DNA from: CALMFT01 sp035333525
GTDB taxonomy: Bacteria; Patescibacteriota; Gracilibacteria; Absconditabacterales; Absconditicoccaceae
Assembly: GCA_035333525.1 (NCBI GenBank)
Contig: DAOQQF010000025.1
Span: forward strand, 1-15,110
Reading direction: 5' to 3'
DNA: 15,110 bases
Shown here: positions 1-8,313 of the stretch, one piece after another
How positions within the stretch are numbered: position 1 is the first letter of the stretch
Layout of the letters: each line of letters opens with the position of its first letter
Notes under the pieces: model-generated
The model's input: the letters and a program-made list of their open reading frames with translations, nothing else
What the model was told of the DNA's origin: nothing
The model's database searches: none
Program-made: the position numbers and the translations under genes

Positions 1-80
1 TTTCTTATATTCTGTTTAATATACGATTATATCCTTGAGGAGGTTGGATAAATTTTCCTTGATATCATACTAGAAAATAG
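1..80 (+). other. possible 3' tail of an upstream gene
   Basis: Two plus-strand frames are open from the first base. Frame 1 ends at TAA 49-51 with 16 codons. Frame 3 ends at TAG 78-80 and reads through two TGA glycine codons, giving a tail that includes RLYPGGGWINFPGYHTRK. Either could be the C-terminus of a gene that begins before the window. The piece is too short to choose between them or to identify a product. No terminator hairpin is visible before the gene at 123. Confidence 0.2.
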
Positions 81-122
81 TATAAAAAAAATAAGTATTA
101 CTCATAACTTTTACTCAATTTT

Positions 123-1007
123 ATGAGAACATCTTGTAGTATGTCACTATTCAATAAAATAAACAAACGATTTAAACAGGAACAAAGAAAGGAGGATAGC
201 AATATACATAACTCCACTTTTTCTCATATCAAAGTTCCCCATAACTTGAAATTTTTGACTCCAGAAATTGCACAAACATTATTAGATCAACATGCTTTCA
301 ACGATCATGATTATAATGGTCAAATAAATCACGTGAATAATGGAATTAATATCTTATTGAAAGAGTTTATAACAAAACAACATAATCAACAATTTTTAGA
401 TTATTTTAGTAAAGAAAAGGAGGCTATATTTCATATACTATCCCAATTACAATCAAACCAGATTGGTTGATGATTTACCGTCGATAATGAGTCTATAAAA
501 ACATATCAAGAAAAAATCACTATACTCAGAAATCAAAATAAAAACAATAATAAGATTAAGCAAAAAGGTGTTCGAAAAAATCTAGATGGAGCATTTTTAC
601 CAGTTGTTTATCATGTAGAAAAAGTACATAATAATAGAGATTATCTGCAATTACTATGAAAGATTATAGTATTTTTAGATAATATATGAATAAAAGTTAA
701 AACTACATTTTTAGGGAATATTTTATATACAGCATGAACATTATGAACAACCAATATGTGAATACTCATGGGTCCCAATATAGCAGATAGGTGATGGGTA
801 ATATTATTTATTGATAGTGATAAATTACTAAACACACCATCAGATAAAGATCCTCATATGGATTCATATATCTATAGTATAAAGCGAGAATGGGAAAAAG
901 AAGAATATGCATCAATACTGTCTATTATGCAGCATCTCAGGCCCTGAGAAACGCTTGATGAGATATTTACCAATCCACCAAGAGATCTAAGAGATCTTCT
1001 CTTATAG
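123..1007 (+). CDS. uncharacterised protein, 294 aa
   Basis: With UGA read as Gly, the frame is open from ATG 123 to TAG 1005-1007. The standard code would stop it at 468. About ten TGA codons are used as Gly. The N-terminal 110 residues are polar, helical and rich in Asn, Gln and Lys. Residues about 175-245 are more hydrophobic and Gly-rich, including GTTNMGILMG and WVILFIDSD. The C-terminus is charged and helical (KREWEKEEYASILSIM). There is no signal peptide or clear membrane segment, so it is probably cytoplasmic. I recognise no family. ATG 141 (MSLFNKINKRF) is an equally good start, and neither start has a Shine-Dalgarno sequence. Its TAG is directly followed by the TAA of the convergent gene at 1008, with no base between them. 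That the gene is real is fairly sure; its function is unknown. Confidence 0.7.
988..1004. terminator. possible weak bidirectional terminator hairpin
   Basis: TAAGAGA (988-994), a 3-base loop and TCTCTTA (998-1004) form a perfect 7-bp inverted repeat. It lies exactly where two convergent genes meet stop to stop. It is AT-rich and has no T-tract on either side, so termination is an inference from position. It lies within the last codons of the plus-strand gene. Confidence 0.25.
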
Positions 1008-3536
1008 TTACTCAACCTTTAACTTAACACTTTGACTCACAGGAGGATGATCAGCAAACTCTACGGTTGCAAATATTTCATAAATACCTGAATCATTATA
1101 TCTCATTGATGTTTCAACAAACTCTCTACCCTGCCCTTGGAGTTTTTTCCCATTTCCAAAGTCTCGAGTAACGCCCGTGACTTTACCATCAGCTTGAATA
1201 GAAAGTTCAACTAAGTCACCAGGTTTAGCTACTTGTGCTGGATGCGAAGGTATTAAAATATCAAATGTTTTGATCTGTCTTTTTACAATAATCTTTTCAG
1301 AAAAAACAATAGTTTGAGTAAGTCATTTTCTGGTTTTAATCGTTACTTTAGGTTGAAATTCTCCATTTTCAGTAACGGGATCAAACTTATATGTGTGAGC
1401 AATTTTACCTACTGAGGTATTTTTTCTTACCTCGCCATCTCCAAACTCTCGCGTAAAATATACAACTTCATCAGTAGGATCATTGAGTTTTGTGATACTA
1501 GCATCAAGTTCTACAATAAGCGGATCAAATCACACAGTCTTGCTTGCGATAAGTTTACCAATTAAGTTCTTTCTTTCTATAATAATAGTATACTCTTTTT
1601 GAGCAGATTTTCACTTGGAGTCTTGAGCTACTAGTCTAATTGTTTTTGGTTCAATCGAGTCTATCTTAAGAACATACTCTCTCGTTTTAGTGGGATTTTT
1701 GAGGATATTGTTTTCAAATAACGATATCTGAGGAGAGTCAATATCAGGAACTAACTTATCAATGGTGAGTTTAACTGTCGAAGGAATGTCTGACAAAATA
1801 ATAGAATCTGCTTCAATTCTAGATTCTCATGTCGTAGTCAGAACACGATAAGAGGTATCATTTGGTCAAATCACACTAATTGTATTAATAAAACTATAAG
1901 AATTAAAACCTATATCCAATAAAGCAGGCGCCTCACACGATCATCTTTTGGATTCAGTAGTAGTAAAATATCCTCTGACTCTATATGATTTACCATTTGG
2001 GAAGGTATAATTAAATTTGAATTTATCCGACTTCATAGTATTTATAATCTCATCAGTCTGATTATCAATAATATCAATACTATACTCTGCAATATCAGTT
2101 CATAGATCGTCTACCTGAACAGCAAGCTCATACTGATTTTCTCAAATCCTGTTTGTTTGTAAATTACATAGGGGAACATCACCAGCATTAACACGAAATC
2201 TTGTTAAATACCAGATTTGTTGTCCATTAGGCAACGTATAAGGGAGTGAAAAATATGAGTTATAGAGTTTTGGTTGATCAAAGTAATACGTATAACTTAC
2301 TCTATTTTGTTTATCTATACTACCATTCCCATCCAAATCCCATGCAACCTGGATAGTCGGAATATTAAGATCGGTAAAAATCTTTTGAGCATCAACCAGT
2401 AACTTAGTAGGCGCAGTTCATAAAATGATCTCATTTTTATTATCATTGAGTTTTCGAGGTATTCACTCTACAGAAAAATCAAAATCAGTGGGTATATCAA
2501 TTGTTGCAGCAGTATCGATGACCTTAGTAACTTCAGTAGCTTGTTGTGGATCAAAATAAGTATACAAAATTTTGACAATATATTGACCTTTTTTAAGATA
2601 TAAACATGATCAGTTAAAAAACAATGTTTGAATATTGATCTGTGTTGGATCATTACTAATAATCTGACCGTTACCACAATCCAACTGAATTTTAGTTAAC
2701 TGAAGATTAAGAATGCCAAAACTATCAGCTATAGTTCTATTGATCTGCATATCCATATATGTTGGCGCTACCAATGGTGGCATACCAGGTGTATCAATAT
2801 ACATTCTTGAATAATTCAAACTTGGTTCTCCATCTTCAAACTTTCTGAGTTGAACATAAGGTAAAATCAAGTCATTGGTATTAAATATTTGATCTTCACT
2901 AATAGCATTAATTTTATTATAACTCAAAAATCAAAGTCCAATTGAACCAAATACCAAAAGAACTCACACAATAAGTCCTATAATATATCTAAGCTTACTT
3001 CCCTCTTTAACAGTAAAAAGTCTATAAGCGTTGAGCGCACCAAACGCAAATCAACTAAAAAATAATAATCCAAAAAAAACAACTGCAAATATCAACAATA
3101 CAGATTTTACAGTACTAATATCTAATCCCAAATTTGCCAATGAATCAGGATTAGAAATAGCAATATATAATCAAACAATAACTAATAATAAAAATAATCA
3201 GAAAAAAATACCACACCCTACTGCAAACGTTTTGAACGATATTCTGCTTCCTTGTTTTGCTACTATCTGAGGAGTTGCGACTGGTTGAACAGAAGCAGGA
3301 GTTCATGATGATTGAGCAGATCCAGATTGTATAGAAGAATTTCAAGTTTGTATTGATAGAGTTTGACTTGGTGTTTTAGAGGAAGCTTGTAATTTAGTAT
3401 TGCTATCTTGTGTTAATGTATCTATAGAAACCTGACCGGGTCAAGAAGGAATCGGCGTAGTGGTCGAAGACTTAGAGTTCTTGGGATTAAAAAAAGGATC
3501 CACTGAGGTATTGGTTTGATTGGTAGCTACAGCCAT
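1008..3536 (-). CDS. membrane-anchored PKD-domain surface protein, 842 aa
   Basis: Start ATG is 3536-3534 and stop TAA is 1010-1008, with many in-frame TGA (Gly) codons. Residues 1-100 are a low-complexity Ser/Thr/Gln/Pro tail, probably disordered and cytoplasmic. Membrane helices follow at about 104-127, 144-170 and 184-204. Three crossings from N-in place residues 210-842 outside the cytoplasm. That part is beta-rich and contains PKD-like modules: AWDLDGNGSID around W399; DASITKLNDPTDEVVYFTREFGDG with GDG at 699-701 and HTY at 714-716; and TRDFGNG at 791-796. The second matches the PKD pattern best (DPxxx...FGDG...HxY). PKD domains are immunoglobulin-like folds common in surface adhesins and S-layer proteins. 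A cysteine pair at LDCGNG and GSCLYL resembles the pairs in the giant protein at 10291. A strong promoter lies upstream, and there is no Shine-Dalgarno. The three-helix anchor plus PKD array is not a named family to me; adhesion or envelope structure is inferred. Confidence 0.85.
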
Positions 3537-3586
3537 GGGTAAAAAAAACTAAGATAAACAATAAGATAAAAATATCTTACCTTGTA

Positions 3587-3615
3587 AGTATAATAAAAAG
3601 TTATCCAAAAGTCAA
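3587..3615 (-). promoter_or_regulatory. sigma-70-type promoter of the PKD gene
   Basis: On the minus strand, TTGACT (3615-3610) is followed by a 17-base spacer and TATACT (3592-3587). Each box is one mismatch from consensus and the spacing is optimal. Transcription would begin near 3580, leaving an AT-rich leader of about 44 bases before ATG 3536. No Shine-Dalgarno is visible in that leader. Confidence 0.65.
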
Positions 3616-3620
3616 AAAAT

Positions 3621-3743
3621 ATGCCTAACAGCTATTTGATAAAAAAAGAGATGAAATTAGATATGAAAAAATTATATTCGGAAAATAATAAAATAGCTGA
3701 TTACTATTTACACCTCTTGAGGCACATACATGAAGGAATATAG
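3621..3743 (+). CDS. possible 40-aa ORF, or 5' fragment of a frameshifted gene
   Basis: An ATG at 3621 opens a 40-codon frame to TAG 3741-3743, with an internal in-frame ATG at 3651. The product is basic and helical, including EMKLDMKKLYSENNKIADYY. It overlaps the start of the next ORF (3730) by 14 bases in a different frame. It could be a translationally coupled leader peptide, or the true N-terminus of the downstream gene separated by a frameshift. It starts within 10 bases of the divergent promoter's -35 box. The evidence is only composition and overlap. Confidence 0.25.
   Translation: MPNSYLIKKEMKLDMKKLYSENNKIADYYLHLLRHIHEGI
3719..3722 (+). promoter_or_regulatory. Shine-Dalgarno GAGG for ATG 3730
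   Basis: GAGG is seven bases before ATG 3730, the normal spacing. It supports 3730 as a real start. It stands out because the other genes in this window have no recognisable ribosome binding site. Confidence 0.4.
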
Positions 3744-4272
3744 TTGGAATAGTAATCTTGAAAATTTTGATGCTGATTCTTGTGTAGAATTATGGGCTTT
3801 ATCACATAGACAGAATACAAATATGAGTCTCTATCAGATAAAAAATTATTCAACATTACAGTGATCTACTCTATACATAGGAGCAGATACAAGATGACAT
3901 ATGACAACACTTTGAATACAAACACGTACAGAAACCAATCACAACCATAATTATTGTTGAACTCTGAGTATTATTGATTATATGAGCATAACTAACAATC
4001 TTCCAAGTATCATCGATCATTTCAAAATAACACTCTTAAAAGGATCATTAACTATGGAATGAATAAAATCTATACATTGAAGTGAAGTAAGAAAGGAGGA
4101 ATTAATAAGCATTTGTAATCCTTGTGACAAGATTCAAAGTACTATTCTCATAATAGACTGTAAGATACTATGAGTATTGATTTCTAAAAATAATATGTGG
4201 TTTGCTACGTGATCAATTATTAATCAAATTCTACCACTATTTAAAAAACCGCCACATATGAGATCAAAATAG
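3730..4272 (+). CDS. uncharacterised protein, 180 aa, possibly frameshifted
   Basis: Open from ATG 3730 to TAG 4270-4272 with UGA as Gly; about nine TGA codons occur. The start is supported by GAGG seven bases upstream. The product has an N-terminal helical stretch (DADSCVELWALSHRQ), mixed alpha/beta segments and a hydrophobic strand STILIIDCKILGVLI near residues 137-151. There is no signal peptide or membrane helix. I do not recognise the family. Just before the stop, at the run TTTAAAAAACC (4238-4248), a better-looking coding frame begins one base back and continues for 30 codons. The annotated C-terminus (KPPHMRSK) may therefore be an artefact of a frameshift. It is the first plus-strand gene before asnS. 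Confidence 0.55.
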
Positions 4273-4450
4273 ACATTAAGGAAGCTGGGGAAAAACTCTT
4301 ACTTAATGAAAAACTACCTATAATATTAAACCCCTTGATCTTGTATTATCCATATTCGACGAGCTTCCTGAGGATATGTATCCCGAGAGTTCGGGAACTC
4401 TTCCATGTCGTAATCACAACACTTCGTTTTATGTTATACCGATTGTATAA
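4242..4450 (+). pseudogene. out-of-frame continuation of the 3730 gene
   Basis: Two protein-like stretches follow the 180-aa ORF in other frames, neither with a good start codon. From 4242 the -1 frame reads TATYEIKIDIKEAGEKLLL and so on to a CCCC run at 4331-4334. From there a third frame reads LDLVLSIFDELPEDMYPESS and on to TAA 4448-4450. Both have the acidic, Leu/Ile-rich composition of real coding sequence here, and both junctions sit at homopolymers (A6 and C4). The simplest reading is one gene of about 240 residues with two frame changes, from decay or from sequence or assembly error. No canonical slippery heptamer in the zero frame supports programmed frameshifting. Confidence 0.35.
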
Positions 4451-4626
4451 CAAACGCGAACTACCCATATTCTTGATTCCCAATAGTTCGCTAGTTATAT
4501 CATCGGTATTTACCAAAATAATAATTCTCTTTTGATACGTAATTGGTATTACTTATTTCCCAAGGTTCCTTATTTCAAATAAAACTCTCTGAGTAGTTTA
4601 TAATTTTACATCATACCCACCTTTCT
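4451..4626 (+). promoter_or_regulatory. asnS upstream region with a -10-like TATAAT
   Basis: This is a non-coding stretch before asnS. TATAAT at 4599-4604 is a perfect -10 box, 22 bases before ATG 4627, but no good -35 lies 16-18 bases further up. Transcription from it would give a leader of only about 15 bases. The sequence before the ATG (CCACCTTTCT) has no Shine-Dalgarno. I see no T-box consensus or terminator/antiterminator pair. Confidence 0.3.
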
Positions 4627-5925
4627 ATGCAAACTCTTATCTCCACTATCAACTCAAACCTAGTTGGTCAATCCATAACAGTTATGTGATGGATTCAAAA
4701 CATTAGATCAAGCGGTAAATTATGTTTTATCGAACTACGTGATGGTTCTGGTTATATGCAATGCGTTAGTGAGATCAATACGCTTAGCGAAACTCTCTTC
4801 AAAGAGTTGGAATCATGTGGCATTGAGACATCATTATCGCTAACTGGCATCGTATCAAAACACCCAAAAAAAGATGAGTACGAGTTACAGGTTTCAGCGT
4901 ATCATATAATCTGTAAAACTAACGACTATCCGCTCGGTACCAAGGATGATCATGGTCCAGAATTTTTGTTTGATAATAGACATCTCTATCTTAGATCAAA
5001 ATCACAAAGAGCAATTCAACGTGTTCGTGATACTATTATCCACGCTACATACGATTGGATGCGTAACAATGGGTTTACAAAAATCGATGCTCCAATCTTT
5101 ACACCCAATGCTTGTGAAGGCACGACTGAACTATATAGTGTCGAACATGTTAATGGTGAAATTATGTATCTCACTCAATCAGGTCAACTCTATATCGAAG
5201 CAGCAATGTATGGCGTTGGTCGTGTATTTGATTTTGGACCAGTTTTCCGTGCTGAGCAAAGCAAGACTCGTCGTCACCTCAATGAGTTTTGGATGATGGA
5301 TGCAGAAATACCTTTTATCCAACAAGAGGAAAATATGCAAATCCAAGAAGATCTTCTTAAATACATTATCTGAAAAGTATTGGAGATAAACTGAAAAGAA
5401 TTAGCACTGCTTGATAGGGATACGAAACCATTAGAAAACATAATAACTATACCTTGGAAGAGAATGACTCATCGTGAATTTGTGGATGATCTTATTACCA
5501 AGGGATTTGATGTTAAGCAAGGTGACGATATCGGATCTGACATTGAAATGCAATACATGAGTATGGTTGATACCCCTATTTTCTTGACTCACTTCCCCCT
5601 ATGAATCAAAGCGTTTTATACCAAGGAAGACCCAGCTATGCCAGGTTATGCACTGTGTTCAGACCTATTAGCTCCAGAGTGATGTGGAGAGGTTATTGGA
5701 AGTAGCACAAGGGATGACAACTACGACGTTCTACTCAAAAAAATCAAAGACCATGGATTGGATCCAGCTATCTTTGATTGGTATTTAGACTTGAGAAAAT
5801 ATGGCTCAGTTCCACATGCAGGATTTGGGTATGGACTTGAAAGATTGGTAAGACGATTTTGTTGATTACATCATATCCGTGAAACAATCCCCTTTCCAAG
5901 ATATGCAAATAGAATCAGACCATAG
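4627..5925 (+). CDS. asnS: asparaginyl-tRNA synthetase, 432 aa
   Basis: This class IIb aminoacyl-tRNA synthetase charges tRNA-Asn with asparagine in the cytoplasm. ATG 4627 to TAG 5923-5925 gives 432 residues, normal for bacterial AsnRS (about 430-465). Residues about 17-100 are the N-terminal OB-fold anticodon-binding domain (SITVMGWIQNIRSSGK, FIELRDGSGYMQ). Motif 2 is FRAEQSKTRRHLNEFW with Arg208. A distal active-site loop reads DLLAPE-G-CGEVIGSS. Motif 3 is GFGYGLERLV with Arg406. The pattern YLDLRKYGSVPHAGFG and the C-terminal IPFPR are typical of AsnRS rather than AspRS. Six in-frame TGA codons (4687, 5371, 5392, 5602, 5680, 5863) read as Gly, so the standard code would break the gene. 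Codons 22-248 use no TGA although they hold about 14 glycines. A direct AsnRS implies Asn-tRNA is not made only by transamidation. Confidence 0.95.
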
Positions 5926-5937
5926 GAAATAAATTCA

Positions 5938-5955
5938 AAGTAGCACGTGTTACTT
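5938..5955. terminator. candidate terminator between convergent genes
   Basis: AAGTAGC, loop ACGT and GTTACTT form a 7-bp stem with one G-U pair. It is centred in the 35-base gap between the stop of asnS (5925) and the stop of the minus-strand gene (5961). On the minus strand the hairpin is followed by a moderately T-rich stretch (TGAATTTATTT). On the plus strand no clear T-tract follows. The position between convergent genes supports a shared terminator. Confidence 0.4.
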
Positions 5956-5980
5956 ATTACCTACTTATTACCTATTACTT
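5952..5980. repeat. 11-bp tandem repeat spanning a stop codon
   Basis: ACTTATTACCT occurs twice back to back (5952-5962 and 5963-5973), followed by the partial copy ATTACTT. The array covers the last codons and the TAG of the minus-strand gene. It looks like a slippage or duplication product that may have set the C-terminus. Confidence 0.6.
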
Positions 5981-6671
5981 CATTGAATATAGTAATAAGA
6001 TTAGGATGATTCAATTCAATTTCTTTTCCTATTTTACCAATAGTGCATGGAAAACAATCTTTCAAATACTCAAAAAGTTCTCTTTGAATAGAAGAAAAAT
6101 ATTCTTGTTGATTAGCAATATCAAATGATTTCAATACCGTAAGATACTTCACAGCCTTATTTTGAATTACCTCTCTATCCTCATCATTATCTTCATTAAA
6201 TGATTCTAATGATAAGACAAATGACTCAAACATATCTCTATATTGATTGGATAACTCTTTGAAATCAAATGAATAGTTTTGCATTACTTCAAGCTCATCA
6301 ATAAATTCTCTAATATGTTTTAGCTTATCTGTGCTTTTTAGTTCATCATAAGCAATATCTAATATATTACCTATATCATTACTATTACCGTTCCTGATAG
6401 TCTCTAAAAATTCTTCCTTATTGCTTTTATAAAGAGTAAATAAATCTCTACATGCAAGAGCTATTCATTCTATATTTAATCAATCCAAAAGGTGATAATA
6501 TGTAGAAGTATCAATAATATCACTATCTTTGATATCTGCATCACCAGCACCAGATCATACCCCAATAAATGTTTCATCTTTTGGATAAAAATCAATATGG
6601 TTCTCCCAAAAAATGATTGTTCCTTCTTCTATATTTTTTTTATCATCTTCTATATGTTTTTTATCAATCAT
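5961..6671 (-). CDS. uncharacterised acidic protein, 236 aa
   Basis: ATG is 6671-6669 and TAG is 5963-5961. Only three TGA codons occur (in IGVGSG, LLDGL and IEGIA), and all read naturally as Gly. The standard code would leave only the C-terminal 107 residues. The protein is very acidic and helical, with stretches such as MIDKKHIEDDKKNIEEG, FLETIRNGNSND, FNEDNDEDREV and QREFEYLKD-like helices toward the end. There is no signal peptide or membrane segment, so it is probably cytoplasmic. I recognise no domain. It stands alone, convergent with asnS and divergent from gdhA. TTGACT at 6744-6739 on this strand could be a -35 box but lacks a matching -10. No Shine-Dalgarno is seen. Confidence 0.7.
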
Positions 6672-6848
6672 TGTATATAAATTAAAATAAAAATAAAATA
6701 CGAAAAAACTACAATTAAAATAATATTTACGATATAAAAGTCAATAGAAAATATTAATTATAATATTCCTTGAAATTGATCAGAATTTTATGATACTAAA
6801 GGGCACCAATTATGATAAATAGTGAGTTTTATTTCTTCTATTATTCGT
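6672..6848. promoter_or_regulatory. divergent AT-rich intergenic region; candidate gdhA promoter
   Basis: This very AT-rich gap separates the minus-strand gene from gdhA. For gdhA, TTGAAA (6770-6775), a 16-base spacer and GATACT (6792-6797) form a moderate sigma-70 match, with a start near 6804. For the minus strand, TTGACTTTT (6744-6736) repeats the -35 context of the PKD gene, but the -10 is poor. There is no Shine-Dalgarno in front of either start codon. Confidence 0.3.
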
Positions 6849-8198
6849 ATGTTTTCTCCTGATTTCTTATACAATCAACTCTCTACGTATCATCCCCATC
6901 AACCAGAGTTTCATCAAGCTGTGCGTGAGTTTATAGAATCAATTACTGACCTTATATCAGATTATCCTCAATACAATAATCATAATCTCCTTGCTAGACT
7001 CATAGAACCAGAGAGGGTTATTATGTTTCGCGTGCCGCGAGTCGATGATGGTGGTCAAGTTCAAGTGAATAGAGGGTATAGAGTACAATTTAATTCAGCG
7101 ATAGGTCCATATAAAGGAGGATTAAGATTTCATCCAACAGTAAATCTCAGTATACTTAAATTTTTGGGATTTGAACAGATCTTCAAAAATAGTCTGACGG
7201 GGCTTCCTATGGGAGGAGGTAAATGATGAGCAGACTTTGATCCAAAATGAAAATCAGATAGCGAGATAATGAGATTTTGTCAATCATTTATGAGCGAACT
7301 GCAAAGACATATCTGAGCAAATACTGATGTTCCAGCTGGTGATATTGGGGTAGGATGAAGGGAGATCTGATATTTGAGTGGTATGTATAAAAAACTCAAT
7401 AATACATGGGATGGAACAATGACGGGAAAATGACTCAGTTATGGAGGTTCTCTCATCAGACCTGAAGCAACATGATACGGATTGGTATATTTTATTCAAG
7501 AGATGCTTAACCGTCAAGGAGAGTGACTCAACAATAAAACAGTTATTGTGTCATGATCATGAAATGTAGCTCAATATGCTATTGAAAAATGTCTCCACTT
7601 GGGAGCAAAAGTTATATCAGCTTCAGATAGTGATGGAACTGTATGGATCAAAGATGGTTGGAACCAAGAATCATTGGGTGCTCTCAAACAATGGAAAAAT
7701 GAAACAAGATGACGTCTTAGTGAGTTTGTGACCACGTATGAAGGTAAACGATCAATGGAGTTTCAAAATAGTATGAAGCCATGGTCTATACCTGCACATA
7801 TAGGACTACCTTGTGCAACTCAAAATGAACTTGATGAAAAAGATGCACAACAACTTATTCATAATAGAGTTCAACTTGTAGCTGAAGGAGCAAATATGCC
7901 TACCACACTACAAGCAACAACATTACTTCAAAAACATGGTATACTCTTTGCTCCATGAAAAGCATCAAATGCTTGATGAGTCGCAACATCTGGTTTGGAG
8001 ATGTCACAAAATAGTTTAAGAATAAATTGGACCAGAGATGAAGTAGATCATAAACTTCAAACAATTATGAAAAGTATTCATGCTCAAACCATAACATACG
8101 GTATATGAGATAATCAGACTATAGATTATGTAAAATGAGCAAATAGAGCAGGTTTTATAAAAGTTGCAGATGCTATGTTGGCTCAAGGCATCGTCTAG
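6849..8198 (+). CDS. gdhA: NADP-type hexameric glutamate dehydrogenase, 449 aa
   Basis: Converts 2-oxoglutarate and ammonia to glutamate with NAD(P)H, reversibly, in the cytoplasm. From ATG 6849 the length is 449 aa, against about 447 for E. coli GdhA, and similarity runs end to end. Catalytic and substrate residues are present: K89 in GPYKGG, K125 in LPMGGGKGG, D165 in PAGDIGVGGRE. The nucleotide loop VSGSGNVAQYAIEK has glycines 236 and 238. Later blocks include LPCATQNELD, AEGANMPTT, FAPGKASNAGGVATSGLEM and the C-terminal VADAMLAQG. Many invariant glycines are TGA (for example 7224, 7227, 7248, 7554, 7560), which is the clearest proof of recoding here. GTG 6822 is an alternative start adding nine residues; ATG is preferred because its N-terminus aligns with the family. 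The enzyme may link amino acids taken from a host to central carbon metabolism. NADP preference is inferred from the subfamily only. Confidence 0.96.
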
Positions 8199-8242
8199 TT
8201 TTTGATAAAAAATACTCTTTGTAAAGTTAAACTGACTTATAT

Positions 8243-8310
8243 AAGATAGTAAATTTGTATTTTAATGCAACGATCTATATGATCAAGATAGTATTTTTTT
8301 TACTATCTTG
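8243..8310 (+). promoter_or_regulatory. hairpin and competing repeat at the translation start of the LytM gene
   Basis: CAAGATAGTA (8284-8293), a T7 loop and TACTATCTTG (8301-8310) form a perfect 10-bp inverted repeat ending three bases before ATG 8314. A second copy of AAGATAGTA lies upstream at 8243-8251 and could pair with the same right arm (8301-8309). Two alternative stems are therefore possible. The T-run is in the loop, not after the stem, so it does not look like an intrinsic terminator of gdhA. It could hide the ribosome-binding region or be a protein operator. A weak promoter-like pair, TTGTAA (8219-8224) and TAAGAT (8242-8247), is also present. Confidence 0.5.
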
Positions 8311-8313
8311 GTT

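Noticed and set aside
4274..4369. Inverted repeats CATTAAG/CTTAATG and AGGAAGCT/AGCTTCCT as a riboswitch or T-box before asnS
   Set aside because: No T-box consensus or terminator is present. Short repeats of this size are expected by chance in a 350-base AT-rich stretch, and they overlap likely coding sequence.
4376..4397. Hairpins TCCCGA-GAGT-TCGGGA and AGAGTT-CGGG-AACTCT as a terminator
   Set aside because: The two stems overlap and exclude each other, and no T-tract follows. They also lie inside the putative coding segment 4331-4450.
4335..4535. 66-residue plus-strand ORF starting with TTG
   Set aside because: It has no start support, and a more protein-like frame overlaps its first half.
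4684..4692. TGA as tryptophan (code 4) or selenocysteine
   Set aside because: At 4687 TGA precedes a TGG Trp in the conserved GW of the OB-fold. In gdhA TGA marks invariant glycines. No SECIS-like logic would explain dozens of sites.
4627..8198. Apparent pseudogenes from many in-frame TGA codons
   Set aside because: All disruptions are TGA only and fall on conserved Gly positions; TAA and TAG are absent within the frames. They are recoded sense codons.
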